A DNA stretch of 64,000 nucleotides from Opitutales bacterium (lineage in GTDB: Bacteria > Verrucomicrobiota > Verrucomicrobiia > Opitutales > Oceanipulchritudinaceae). Positions 18,571-26,457 of the stretch are shown piece after piece. The DNA lies in assembly GCA_020831485.1 (NCBI GenBank), contig JAFIGG010000001.1:1-64000 (forward strand). Reading direction: 5' to 3'. Below the pieces are notes generated by a model, which had not been told where the DNA came from, did not search any database, and saw nothing but the letters and a program-made list of their open reading frames with translations. The translations under genes and the position numbers were made by a program. The first letter of the stretch is position 1; the number at the start of each line of letters is the position of its first letter.

Positions 18571-18594
18571 GGCTGAGGGGCTGAGGGGCTGAGG
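18571..18594. repeat. Short tandem repeat, GGCTGAGG x3
   Basis: Three perfect 8-bp units, preceded by a GGAATGGTGGAGTGGTGG stretch. Lies 28 bases after the isomerase stop. Similar in style to the GCTGTGG tandem at 35978 and, on the other strand, the TTCCATCA/CCACCG stretch at 36261. Confidence 0.8.
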
Positions 18595-18628
18595 GGGGAC
18601 CTGACCGTGTTTGATCTGACAAGCCAAA

Positions 18629-18715
18629 GGTGGGGAGGTTTCGCCGAAACCGCCGGTGATTAGTCTGTGGTTCCCGCCTTCGGCCAGCGGCCGTCTCGGC
18701 GAGACGGGCCCTACC
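18629..18715. repeat. Composite palindromic repeat, copy 1 (inverted)
   Basis: Two palindromes (around AGGTTTCGCCGAAACC and around GTCTCGGCGAGAC) joined by GGTGATTAGTCTGTGG and CCCGCCTTCGGCCAGCGG. The reverse complement of this arrangement is found at 20065-20150 and 21940-22021. It lies on the other side of the DUF3095 gene from copy 2, so the gene is bracketed by an inverted pair. Confidence 0.85.
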
Positions 18716-18719
18716 TCGT

Positions 18720-18812
18720 CACGGCGAAGTGAAACGGAGACGGGCCTTGCCACGGCGTAGTGCAACGAAGACGGGCCTTGCCACGGCGTAGTGCAACGAA
18801 GACGGGCCCTAC
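18720..18812. repeat. Three tandem 31-bp repeats
   Basis: Units at 18720-18750, 18751-18781 and 18782-18812 start with CACGGCG(A/T)AGTG and end with AGACGGGCC(T/C)T; units 2 and 3 differ only near the last bases. The unit end (ACGGGCCCTAC) repeats the end of the adjacent palindromic element, which suggests the array grew from it. Located between that element and the DUF3095 stop. Confidence 0.9.
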
Positions 18813-18823
18813 CAACCGCCACC

Positions 18824-19978
18824 TCAGAAAGCTGAAGAACTTATTTTTCGCTTCAATTCAACTGCGGCTGCGGCGTAGCCGCCTGCTTCGGCATCGACGA
18901 AGTGAAAGTGCTGGCCCTGGCCAAGGCCGTCGACGAAGCAGGTCATGAGGGCGGTGTCGGACCCGTGCAGGCCGTAGTGGATTTCACCGTCTGCTGAGAA
19001 TTCATCCAGAGCTCGGCGCACGGCTTCGACCTGATCCGGGTGGCAGTCGAGGGTCATGCGCAAAGTGCCGTCAAACTTGCGAAAGTCGTTGTGGCTGGAA
19101 AGGGACTGCGCATAGGCCCTGGGGCTGAAAAAGAATACGGGCTTCCAATACCGGAAAGCCCAGACAGCGATCAGGATCTCCATGAAGCGCAGGAAAAATG
19201 GACCGCAAAAACTGCTGGCATGGTAGCGTTTTTCGTCGCGATAGCATTCGCCTACAGTCTTGTAGGCCATGTGACCCCAATCGATGGGATTGTGTTTATC
19301 GATCCCCTCTGGAAAGACCTCCCTCAAGGTTGCTAACAGGCGATCGAGGGTGTCCTTGCGTTGGTTGCGCGACAACGCAATCAGGGAAACAATGCGCCCA
19401 CGTTTGGCCCTAACGGCCTGCCAGCGACAGGAAAGTCCGCCCAGATTTGCGTTCGATTTGGATCCAGGCGTTTCGGTGCAGGCGTATTCCGCTGACCTAT
19501 TTTTGACCCAGTCTTCGGCCGCCGTGAAGCCGCTCCCTTGAAACACGGCAAAGCACAACTCTTTCGTCACCTGGTATTTGCCTAACTTGACATCATGCCC
19601 GGCCGCATGCAACTGCGCAACGGGCACCGCCCCCACCCTCAGGCCAAGGCCAAACTGTTCGGAGGCCAACTGGCGCAAAGCCATCAGCTGCTCCAGCACG
19701 GCAGAAAAGTGCTCCGGCGGCAAAAGCATTAATGCGCCATCACCGCCAAAAACAAACGGAAAGTCCACCCGGTTTATTGCGTTTTTCGCTACGACAATAG
19801 AAGCCGCCCCAACTGTATTCACATCCCGGTATCGTCCTGCTGAAATCGCTTTCGTCGAGCCGACTACATCGGTAACAACCAGACTCCAATCCTCTGGAAC
19901 GGATTGGTAGTGAGCATCCTCAACCAACTCTTCAAAAACCTCAAAGGCTTCCAATTCGTGATAGAAACTAAGAGACAT
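18824..19978 (-). CDS. DUF3095 protein, class III nucleotide-cyclase-like
   Basis: 384 residues matching the DUF3095 pattern: PEDWSLVVTDVVGSTKAISAGRYRDVN and FPFVFGGDGALMLLPPEH. The two acidic motifs DVVGST (D37) and GGDGA (D84) correspond in spacing and surroundings to the two metal-binding Asp of class III adenylate/guanylate cyclases, so a cyclase-type fold is likely; activity is not proven. Residues about 255-285 (FFLRFMEILIAVWAFRYWKPVFFF) could be a membrane-associated hydrophobic stretch. No signal peptide. The gene stands alone, bracketed by inverted copies of a composite palindromic repeat, which hints that gene plus repeats might have moved or been remodelled together. Confidence 0.82.
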   Translation of the reverse strand: MSLSFYHELEAFEVFEELVEDAHYQSVPEDWSLVVTDVVGSTKAISAGRYRDVNTVGAASIVVAKNAINRVDFPFVFGGDGALMLLPPEHFSAVLEQLMALRQLASEQFGLGLRVGAVPVAQLHAAGHDVKLGKYQVTKELCFAVFQGSGFTAAEDWVKNRSAEYACTETPGSKSNANLGGLSCRWQAVRAKRGRIVSLIALSRNQRKDTLDRLLATLREVFPEGIDKHNPIDWGHMAYKTVGECYRDEKRYHASSFCGPFFLRFMEILIAVWAFRYWKPVFFFSPRAYAQSLSSHNDFRKFDGTLRMTLDCHPDQVEAVRRALDEFSADGEIHYGLHGSDTALMTCFVDGLGQGQHFHFVDAEAGGYAAAAVELKRKISSSAF

Positions 19979-19996
19979 TCAGCAAGCCTTTGACCA

Positions 19997-20149
19997 TCCT
20001 ATCCATCCCAAGCAAAACATGCCGGAGGCTAAAACATCATTTGTGAGAAAAGCAATGCCGAAAGTGGTAGGGCAGTCTCGCCGAGACGGCCGCTGGCCGA
20101 AGGCGGGTATCACTGACTAATCCGCGGCGGTTTCGGCGAAACCGCCCTA
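19997..20149. repeat. Composite palindromic repeat, copy 2
   Basis: From TCCTATCCATCCC beside the DUF3095 start to the second palindrome GGCGGTTTC-GGC-GAAACCGCC-CTA. Elements in order: CCTATCCATCCC, AAACATGCCG, a variable middle, palindrome 1 (GTCTC-GCC-GAGAC), GGCCGCTGGCCGAAGGCGGG, CACTGACTAATC, palindrome 2. Copy 3 at 21866 has the same order. The final CTA (20147-20149) is the TAG stop of the beta-helix gene, while the first end supplies the AGGA-like ribosome-binding region of the DUF3095 gene on the minus strand. Confidence 0.88.
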
Positions 20150-21853
20150 CCATTTTTCGGGGTCGATGCTACGCTGCAACTGATCCAGATAGAGTGACTG
20201 CGGCTCCAAGGTCTCGCCTTTGCCGACGCCTTCGACGTGGTCAATCGGATCGGTTTGGGGAAGGTTGCCAAGGGTGTAGACGTTATAGACCTCGCCGCTG
20301 GTGCCGATTGCATAGCCATAGCGGGCTTGTTGGGTGCGGATGATGTCCGTGTATTTACTCCCCTTGCCGCGGATGTTCCAGAAGACGCTGTGGGCGGCGC
20401 TGATGTTGTGACGGGGGATGCTGCCATAGGGGCGGTAACGGGCGTCAAAGAAGCTGTTTTCGACGGTGCTTTGATCGACGAGGTTTGAATGACTGAAGCG
20501 CATGTGGTGATCGCTGCCCGAACTGTCGGCAGTGCCTGAAGCTGCAATGCCGCTTTGCCGGTCAAGGCTGCGGTGGATGACATTTCCGGTGGTGGCCATG
20601 TGGGAAAAGACGAAGCCGTGCCGGTTGTAGGCAGCCAGCGACTCGATGATCAAATTATCTGCCGAATCCTGAATCCGGTAGGTGTAGCCATTTCCGCCCC
20701 AACCGCCGTACTGGACGCGCTGCATCTCGACATTGCTCAAGGTGATGAAGCGACTGTGGTGGAGGAAAATTCCATTGCTCAAGGTGTGAACCGCCAGACT
20801 GTTGCTTTCCGGTCGAAACGATGAAACACGGTCAACCCAGCAATTTTCCGCACCATCGAAGGCAATAAGGAAGGCGTGGTGCACATCGTAGGCGGCTTTG
20901 TCGGGATCGGTATAATCCGGATTCTCCCATCCCTCACCGGGGTGTTGCACGTTGCCGATCGAAAAGTGCTCCAGGCCGACTTCCATCACGGCGTCGACCG
21001 CCAGATGGACGCGGGCATTGTCGCGGGTTTTCATGGCGTAGCGAATCGGCACATCCACCTCCAGCCGCCGAGCCTCTTCGTCGATCGCCACCACGCGCCG
21101 CGGGTAAGCCAATCCGGACATCAGCTGGGTATGGCCACTCCAGTCGGGTTCATTGTGCTCGGCAACCCATTCCTCGGTGGTGTCGGTGCGCAGCACCACC
21201 CGATCACCAACAGAAAAGGCTGCCGTGTCGACGACCGGAATCGACCGCGTCGGCCCCATGAGGTCCCGGCGAATCGGCACGGTCGGCTCGCGATCCACAA
21301 AAAAGCTCTCCTGCTCAGGACCTTCCACCCGAATCACTTCCCGCGAACGCATCTGATAAGATGTATTCACAATGAAAGTCTGATCCCTGCCAGCACCACG
21401 CAGCACCACTCCTGAATCCCGAATAGTCAGAGCTGCCCGCTGCCCTTCCTGTGGAGCGACCCGATAGGTTCCAGCCGGAAGGTAGATCACCCCACCCCCC
21501 GCCGAAGCCGCAGCATCAATCGCCGCTTGAATGGCAGTGGTGCTGTCCTCTTCACCGCCCACATCGGCTCGAAAGGGAGCATCCGTGACTTGAAAGACCG
21601 GTCCCTCAATAGAAGGAATCATCCGCAATCCTCCCCGATAACCTGAACGGGAAAAATCCTGAATGATTTTATCCTCATAAAAGTTCAGTTCCTCACCTGG
21701 CGGTGTCCAGTCCATCGGATAGAGCTCACTGCGCCAACCTTCTGCTTCGGATCCAGTCCCTCCTTCCCCGCTGACCAAAGCCGGCATCGCCGCGAACATC
21801 AATCCACAGAGCAAATACCAGCGCGTTTCCAACTTCACAGGCCTTTTTGACAT
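20147..21853 (-). CDS. Secreted right-handed beta-helix protein, pectate-lyase superfamily
   Basis: 568 residues from ATG 21853; a further upstream start would add 12 residues ahead of the leader. Signal peptide RWYLLCGLMFAAMPALVSG. After about residue 95, DSTTAIQAAIDAAASAGGGVIYLPAGTYRV is the typical opening of the Pectate_lyase_3 beta-helix, and later rungs (NSLAVHTLSNGIFLHHSRFITLSNVEMQR; NLIIESLAAYNRHGFVFSH) continue the solenoid. Probable extracellular or periplasmic glycan hydrolase or lyase; catalytic residues cannot be assigned safely. Both ends touch repeats: its stop codon is part of copy 2, and copy 3 lies immediately upstream, carrying the GGGATGGATAGGA sequence that precedes the start. 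It is divergent from the AraC gene, so the two may share control. Confidence 0.85.
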   Translation of the reverse strand: MSKRPVKLETRWYLLCGLMFAAMPALVSGEGGTGSEAEGWRSELYPMDWTPPGEELNFYEDKIIQDFSRSGYRGGLRMIPSIEGPVFQVTDAPFRADVGGEEDSTTAIQAAIDAAASAGGGVIYLPAGTYRVAPQEGQRAALTIRDSGVVLRGAGRDQTFIVNTSYQMRSREVIRVEGPEQESFFVDREPTVPIRRDLMGPTRSIPVVDTAAFSVGDRVVLRTDTTEEWVAEHNEPDWSGHTQLMSGLAYPRRVVAIDEEARRLEVDVPIRYAMKTRDNARVHLAVDAVMEVGLEHFSIGNVQHPGEGWENPDYTDPDKAAYDVHHAFLIAFDGAENCWVDRVSSFRPESNSLAVHTLSNGIFLHHSRFITLSNVEMQRVQYGGWGGNGYTYRIQDSADNLIIESLAAYNRHGFVFSHMATTGNVIHRSLDRQSGIAASGTADSSGSDHHMRFSHSNLVDQSTVENSFFDARYRPYGSIPRHNISAAHSVFWNIRGKGSKYTDIIRTQQARYGYAIGTSGEVYNVYTLGNLPQTDPIDHVEGVGKGETLEPQSLYLDQLQRSIDPEKW

Positions 21854-21865
21854 TAGACCCACTCG

Positions 21866-22021
21866 TCCTATCCATCCCGAGCGAAACATGCCGAAGTCTA
21901 GAGCAACAAGTATGGGAGATGCAATTCCGAAAGGGACCGGTGGGGCCGTCTCGCCGAGACAGCCGCTGGCCGAAGACGGGATCCACTGACTAATCGCGGC
22001 GCCCTCGGCGAGAGCGCCCTA
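21866..22021. repeat. Composite palindromic repeat, copy 3
   Basis: Same order and orientation as copy 2: TCCTATCCATCCC, GAAACATGCCGAAG, variable middle, palindrome 1 (GTCTC-GCC-GAGAC), GCCGCTGGCCGAAGACGGG, CACTGACTAATC and palindrome 2 (GGCGCCCTC-GGC-GAGAGCGCC, one mismatch, then CTA). The whole intergenic stretch from 21854 to 22178 therefore consists of this element and then the inverted repeat described next; no gene is seen there. Confidence 0.88.
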
Positions 22022-22104
22022 CCCATGATCGAATATTAGGTAGTCCCGAGGCCCATCCGCGGCTTGCACGGAAATTCGATAAATTACGGGTGCAAATTCA
22101 ACTA

Positions 22105-22153
22105 GAATATATGCAATTACAACCATATCTCATGAATGGAATTGCATATATTC
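22105..22153. promoter_or_regulatory. Perfect 14-bp inverted repeat upstream of the AraC gene
   Basis: GAATATATGCAATT at 22105-22118 and its exact complement AATTGCATATATTC at 22140-22153, 21 bases apart (centres 35 bases apart). The right arm ends 25 bases before the AraC ATG. TGCAAATT at 22091 is a third, related word. Being AT-rich and in the divergent promoter zone of the beta-helix and AraC genes, it could be an operator pair for a looping dimer, or an RNA hairpin in the leader. Confidence 0.75.
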
Positions 22154-22178
22154 AAACCCTCAGCATACTACCTGAACA

Positions 22179-23087
22179 ATGCTCCGATACTCACGCTCTG
22201 GACACGTTACCCGCAATTTCCTCACCAACTCAATCCCCACCAAACGCCTCAACTGGGAATTCTACGCAGTCATCAAAGGCAAGTGTGCACCGACTCACAG
22301 CCTTGGAGAAAAGCCCCAACTGAGAGAACGAACGCTGTGGATCATGTCGCCTGCAACCAACTACGGCTGGACGGGTGAAGATGCAGGCTGGGAGCGCATT
22401 CTGTTTCACTTCGCCTTCATCCCCGACACGCTGAGGTCGCAGATCGATCCGAACGGACGTCTGGAAGTTCCATTGTCCGATGAGGATGTGGAGACCCTCA
22501 GCCGGATCGAAAAGGAGGTTCAGGAACACATGTTGAATCCAAATCAACTGAGCAATCTGATCTTCCACCGCGCATTGATTAACTTGTCATTGATTGCATT
22601 GCGGGACCGCCCGATGGAAACCATCGCAACACTGGAAGACGTCGCCTACCAGCGCGTAGAAGATGCGATTGGCTGGTATCTTGAAAACATGCGCAAGGCA
22701 CCCACGATTGAAACCGTGGCTTCGGCAGTCAACATATCCACGAGCCACCTTCGGCGACACTTTCATCAGATCAAGCACTGCAGCCCAAACGATTACTTTC
22801 AAAGGCTGCGCATGGAGCGTGCCTGCAAGCTACTCAACCAGACAACCGACACTCTCGACGAAATCGCCCGCCGCTGTGGCTTTCCCAATTCAAGTGATTT
22901 CTGCCGCGCTTTTAAGAGAACCTTCGCCACAACACCCCATACCTGGAGGCGTCGGATAACCGCAAAAAACCCCTTCATCAATGGAATCAAGATTTCCAAT
23001 TTTGACCCTGGAGACCGTCGTCAAGACGGACACTTCACATCGAAATCATCCCCTCGAAGGCAACGACAAGCGGGCACTAAAAACTGA
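22179..23087 (+). CDS. AraC-family transcriptional regulator
   Basis: 302 residues. The N-terminal part (about 1-150) is a cupin-like sensing region (WEFYAVIKGKC, RTLWIMSPATNYGW); residues about 170-265 form the two helix-turn-helix AraC domain (APTIETVASAVNISTSHLRRHFHQI, then TDTLDEIARRCGFPNSSDFCRAFKRTF). It has a long basic C-terminal tail. It probably senses a sugar and controls the adjacent rhamnogalacturonan genes: its stop is 43 bases before the lyase start, and the beta-helix gene is divergent. The strong inverted repeat before it may be its own or another regulator's site. Confidence 0.9.
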   Translation: MLRYSRSGHVTRNFLTNSIPTKRLNWEFYAVIKGKCAPTHSLGEKPQLRERTLWIMSPATNYGWTGEDAGWERILFHFAFIPDTLRSQIDPNGRLEVPLSDEDVETLSRIEKEVQEHMLNPNQLSNLIFHRALINLSLIALRDRPMETIATLEDVAYQRVEDAIGWYLENMRKAPTIETVASAVNISTSHLRRHFHQIKHCSPNDYFQRLRMERACKLLNQTTDTLDEIARRCGFPNSSDFCRAFKRTFATTPHTWRRRITAKNPFINGIKISNFDPGDRRQDGHFTSKSSPRRQRQAGTKN

Positions 23088-23130
23088 ATCTATTAGCTGC
23101 CGGTATAACCGCCCTCTCTTTCGTTGCCTG

Positions 23131-26100
23131 ATGTTCGGCGCAATGGCTTGGGCGACGCTCGTCGTCTCGGCAGCTGGAGTTAAGTCCGGTTTCTCACTTG
23201 AACCGATGGGGACACAGGTATCGGTCGAGGGCCCCTTCGATCGCGCATCAACCATCGACAGAAGCCCTGAATGGAAACTAAGCATTCAAGACCGCGGGGG
23301 CTCGCTCGAAACTGCGGCTGCTGTTGATGTGGTCTTTGACGAGCCAGTCGACCTTGCTAAAGTTGAAGCAATCCAATTCCAATTATACGTGCCGGAAGAG
23401 CTGACGGGTTACTTTTTCGGTCGCAATGATGTCCGCCTGGTGGTCAATGGCGACAATCCCCGATGGCAAAAGCCCGCAATTGAAGCCGGATGGAATACGA
23501 TCCATTGGGAACTGAAAAACCTCTACACGTTCCCGTCAATGAAGTCTCTGCGCATTCACCTCGGACACTTCATGCCGGGCTTTGACAAGGGAGCGGTCCA
23601 CCTCAGCGAATTTGAATTGAAGCCCATGGAGAAGCTCGAAGCAAAAAACCGGGAAGCACTCGAAGCCAGCGCTGCAAACGCGAACCTGGCATGGACCCGA
23701 CGGTTTCAGGCAATCGAACAACTTCAGCGGATCGGAACTATGGATTCCATACAGCCTCTCCTTGAAGCCATAGCCGACGGTGCCGCAAGGGAGGGCTTCA
23801 ACCCGCGGGCAATCGATGAAAACGACGCCTATATCAACCCGCCTAGCGAGGGTTCTGAAGCTGTCCGCAGTGCAGCCCGGCAAGCATTGACAGCGATTTC
23901 GGGTCGTGTTGAGCCGGATGAGCTGGCCACACTGCATGCCATATTGGAAACAGCACTGCGTGCCGAGGATCCGCGCAAGCGCCTGGCAGTCGTTCACGTT
24001 GTTGCAGGTCTGAAGATTGAGCAGCAACGCGGTTGGATCCAGAATGTATTCGAGCAAGCCTTGTTGGACGACCTCTACTATGTTCGCGAACAAGCACTCT
24101 CCGGTCTTGCCCGGCTCGACCGGAGCCCTGCGGAGGTGGCAGCCCACCTGGCGCAAGAATTGAGAAATGCCCCGAATGACGCCCACCGACAAGCGGTTTT
24201 AAGGTGCCTGAGCGAAATGGGTCCCTCTGCGCGCAGGGCCCTTCCCGAAACCCTGATAGTGCTCCGGGATACTTCCGCAGACACCCGACTCCGAGCCTCG
24301 GCGCTGCGGGCGGTCTGGTGGACGGACGAAAGCGTACTGGCCCCCGAAGACTGGGTGATCGCCCTCGACCTGCAAGCGGGTGAAATTCACCGCCACTTAC
24401 TGAACCGCGCCATGGACCGGCTTGAGCAGGCAGGCCCGACAGCCGTTCCGGCTTTGCGCCGAACACTGCAATCCAACAACCCACAGGCCCGCAGTCGGGC
24501 AGCGGTGCTCCTGCGCAAGCTGGGGCCGGATGGAGCCGATGCTCTTGCAAAGCTTGGCCCCGATGAACCCTGGTATGTGCGCGCAGCAGCAGGCCACAGC
24601 TCTGCTCCACCTCGGCCAGTGGTCGGCGATGACGCGCTGCGGGTCGAACGACAGGGCTCTGAATTGAGGCTGAGTAACGGTTTGATCGAGCTTGTTTTCG
24701 ACACCGAAGGACAAGACCCCGGCCCAAAGGATGTCCGCTTCCCCGGTGGCGAAAACCTTTTGGACTCTGAATGGCTCTACAAGGTGTTTTCGTTTCGATA
24801 CACTCAAGCCCGAAACATCATTGAGCGCGTCTGGTTCCAGAAAATCCGCGGCTCTGCATTGAATAAAAACCTCGAATGGGAAATGGGCGACGTCGACGAC
24901 GATCATGCCGAAGTTATTTTTCGCTATCCCGGCGGCGGCGACTATCCATTGGAATGGCAACTGCATTACGTGCTACGCCGTGGAGACAGTGGATTCTACG
25001 TCTATTTCACCGCCCGTAACACAACCGGACGTTTACTCGAAGGCAGCACTGCAACCAACAGCGAAGACTCGACCGGCATGATTCGCCTGCTGGTGGCGCC
25101 GACCTGGGGCATGTTCGACACCGTCGTGCTGCATGATCAACTCAAAGGACCGGTGCGATTCACCGATGAGCCCAACTTCTCGGGCTACCCTGACATCTAT
25201 CAGGCTTCTTACCGGATGCCCGATGGCGAGGTGGATGCCAAACATGAGTGGACCAATTACGATCTCGAAAGCTCCGTCTTCGGTATGACCGGAGATGAGG
25301 GCGGCGTCTGGCTGATACTCCCAAGCATGGAGTTTTTCGGAGGTGCCATGCCAAATATCCGCAACACCAGCGTCAACCACAACATGTTTGTGATGAACCT
25401 TGAAGACAAATACTACAATCCGGTAGCCCCCAGGATAACAGCGGATTGGGAAAAAATATATGGCCCAATGTTCCTCTACTTTAATCAGGGAGACAACACG
25501 GAGGCCATGTGGGAAGACGCCAAACATCAAGCAGCGATTGAGGAGAAAAGATGGCCTTATGAATGGATCAATCGCAAGGATTTCCATATGCGCGGAGAGG
25601 TCAAAGGTCAGGTTCAAATCAGCGATGGAACCGATCCGGAAGGTGCGTGGGTAATCCTCGCCCAGCCCCACGAGGAAATCCCCGCAGGTATCGAATTCGG
25701 CGAGTGGTATCGGGATGTCGGAAAGTATCACTACTCCACCAGGGTCGCAGAAGATGGCAGCTTTCATATACCTGATGTTTACGCCGACACCTACAGCCTC
25801 TTTGTGTGGAAAGAAGGTGTTTATGGCGAATTTCGCAAAGATGAGCTGACCGTAACCGCAGGCAACGTCCTGGAGCTGCAGAACTGCATACTCGAGCCAC
25901 GCTCACACGGCCGCCTTGTCTGGCAACTGGGAACGGCGGACCGAACCGTACGCGAATACTATAATGGGAATAATTTTCACCAATGGGACACCTATCTGCG
26001 CTACCGGGATGCCTTCCCCTTCGACGTCAACTTCGACATTGGCCGCAGCGATCCAGCACGAGACTGGAACTACCTGCAACCAGCGAGCGTGCAGGGAGAG

Positions 26101-26457
26101 AATATCCCGACAACATGGACAATTGCCTTCGACCTAAAAGAACGACCCTCCGGCGAAATGGTCTTAACGATTGTCTGCGGAGGCCGCAGCGCGCACCTGG
26201 ACCTGCGCATGAACGGGCAACTGATTGGCGAATTGATTACCGGCAATATCGGTCTGCAACACATTCGGACCGCCGCCTATGGAGAATTGCTGGTACGCGA
26301 ATTTTCTTTCGATGCCGCCATTCTCAAACAGGGCCGTAATCAACTGAGCCTGAGTTTTGACCGGGAAGCCGACATCGGAACGGATGCCCACAACCACCCC
26401 GGCAACTGGCCTCGCTATATCGCCTACGATTTCATACGCTTGGAAGCAAAACAATGA
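23131..26457 (+). CDS. HEAT-repeat and rhamnogalacturonan lyase (PL4-like) fusion protein
   Basis: About 1108 residues. I use ATG 23131 because earlier in-frame starts overlap the AraC gene by over 80 bases; the hydrophobic MFGAMAWATLVVSAAG would then be a leader with little positive charge, so the start is uncertain. Parts: a beta-sandwich-like N-terminal module (about 20-160), HEAT/armadillo-type helical repeats (about 170-480; IQPLLEAIADGA, VREQALSGLARLDR, PALRRTLQSNNPQARSRAAVLLRKLG), then a PL4-like lyase barrel (LSNGLIELVFD, FYVYFTARN, MIRLLVAP, HMRGEVKG) with following FnIII-like and C-terminal carbohydrate-binding-like domains (LVWQLGTADRTVREYYNGNNFHQWDTYLRY, as in rhamnogalacturonan lyases). 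It should cleave the Rha-GalA backbone of pectin by beta-elimination. Its TGA overlaps the next ATG. Confidence 0.85.
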   Translation: MFGAMAWATLVVSAAGVKSGFSLEPMGTQVSVEGPFDRASTIDRSPEWKLSIQDRGGSLETAAAVDVVFDEPVDLAKVEAIQFQLYVPEELTGYFFGRNDVRLVVNGDNPRWQKPAIEAGWNTIHWELKNLYTFPSMKSLRIHLGHFMPGFDKGAVHLSEFELKPMEKLEAKNREALEASAANANLAWTRRFQAIEQLQRIGTMDSIQPLLEAIADGAAREGFNPRAIDENDAYINPPSEGSEAVRSAARQALTAISGRVEPDELATLHAILETALRAEDPRKRLAVVHVVAGLKIEQQRGWIQNVFEQALLDDLYYVREQALSGLARLDRSPAEVAAHLAQELRNAPNDAHRQAVLRCLSEMGPSARRALPETLIVLRDTSADTRLRASALRAVWWTDESVLAPEDWVIALDLQAGEIHRHLLNRAMDRLEQAGPTAVPALRRTLQSNNPQARSRAAVLLRKLGPDGADALAKLGPDEPWYVRAAAGHSSAPPRPVVGDDALRVERQGSELRLSNGLIELVFDTEGQDPGPKDVRFPGGENLLDSEWLYKVFSFRYTQARNIIERVWFQKIRGSALNKNLEWEMGDVDDDHAEVIFRYPGGGDYPLEWQLHYVLRRGDSGFYVYFTARNTTGRLLEGSTATNSEDSTGMIRLLVAPTWGMFDTVVLHDQLKGPVRFTDEPNFSGYPDIYQASYRMPDGEVDAKHEWTNYDLESSVFGMTGDEGGVWLILPSMEFFGGAMPNIRNTSVNHNMFVMNLEDKYYNPVAPRITADWEKIYGPMFLYFNQGDNTEAMWEDAKHQAAIEEKRWPYEWINRKDFHMRGEVKGQVQISDGTDPEGAWVILAQPHEEIPAGIEFGEWYRDVGKYHYSTRVAEDGSFHIPDVYADTYSLFVWKEGVYGEFRKDELTVTAGNVLELQNCILEPRSHGRLVWQLGTADRTVREYYNGNNFHQWDTYLRYRDAFPFDVNFDIGRSDPARDWNYLQPASVQGENIPTTWTIAFDLKERPSGEMVLTIVCGGRSAHLDLRMNGQLIGELITGNIGLQHIRTAAYGELLVREFSFDAAILKQGRNQLSLSFDREADIGTDAHNHPGNWPRYIAYDFIRLEAKQ

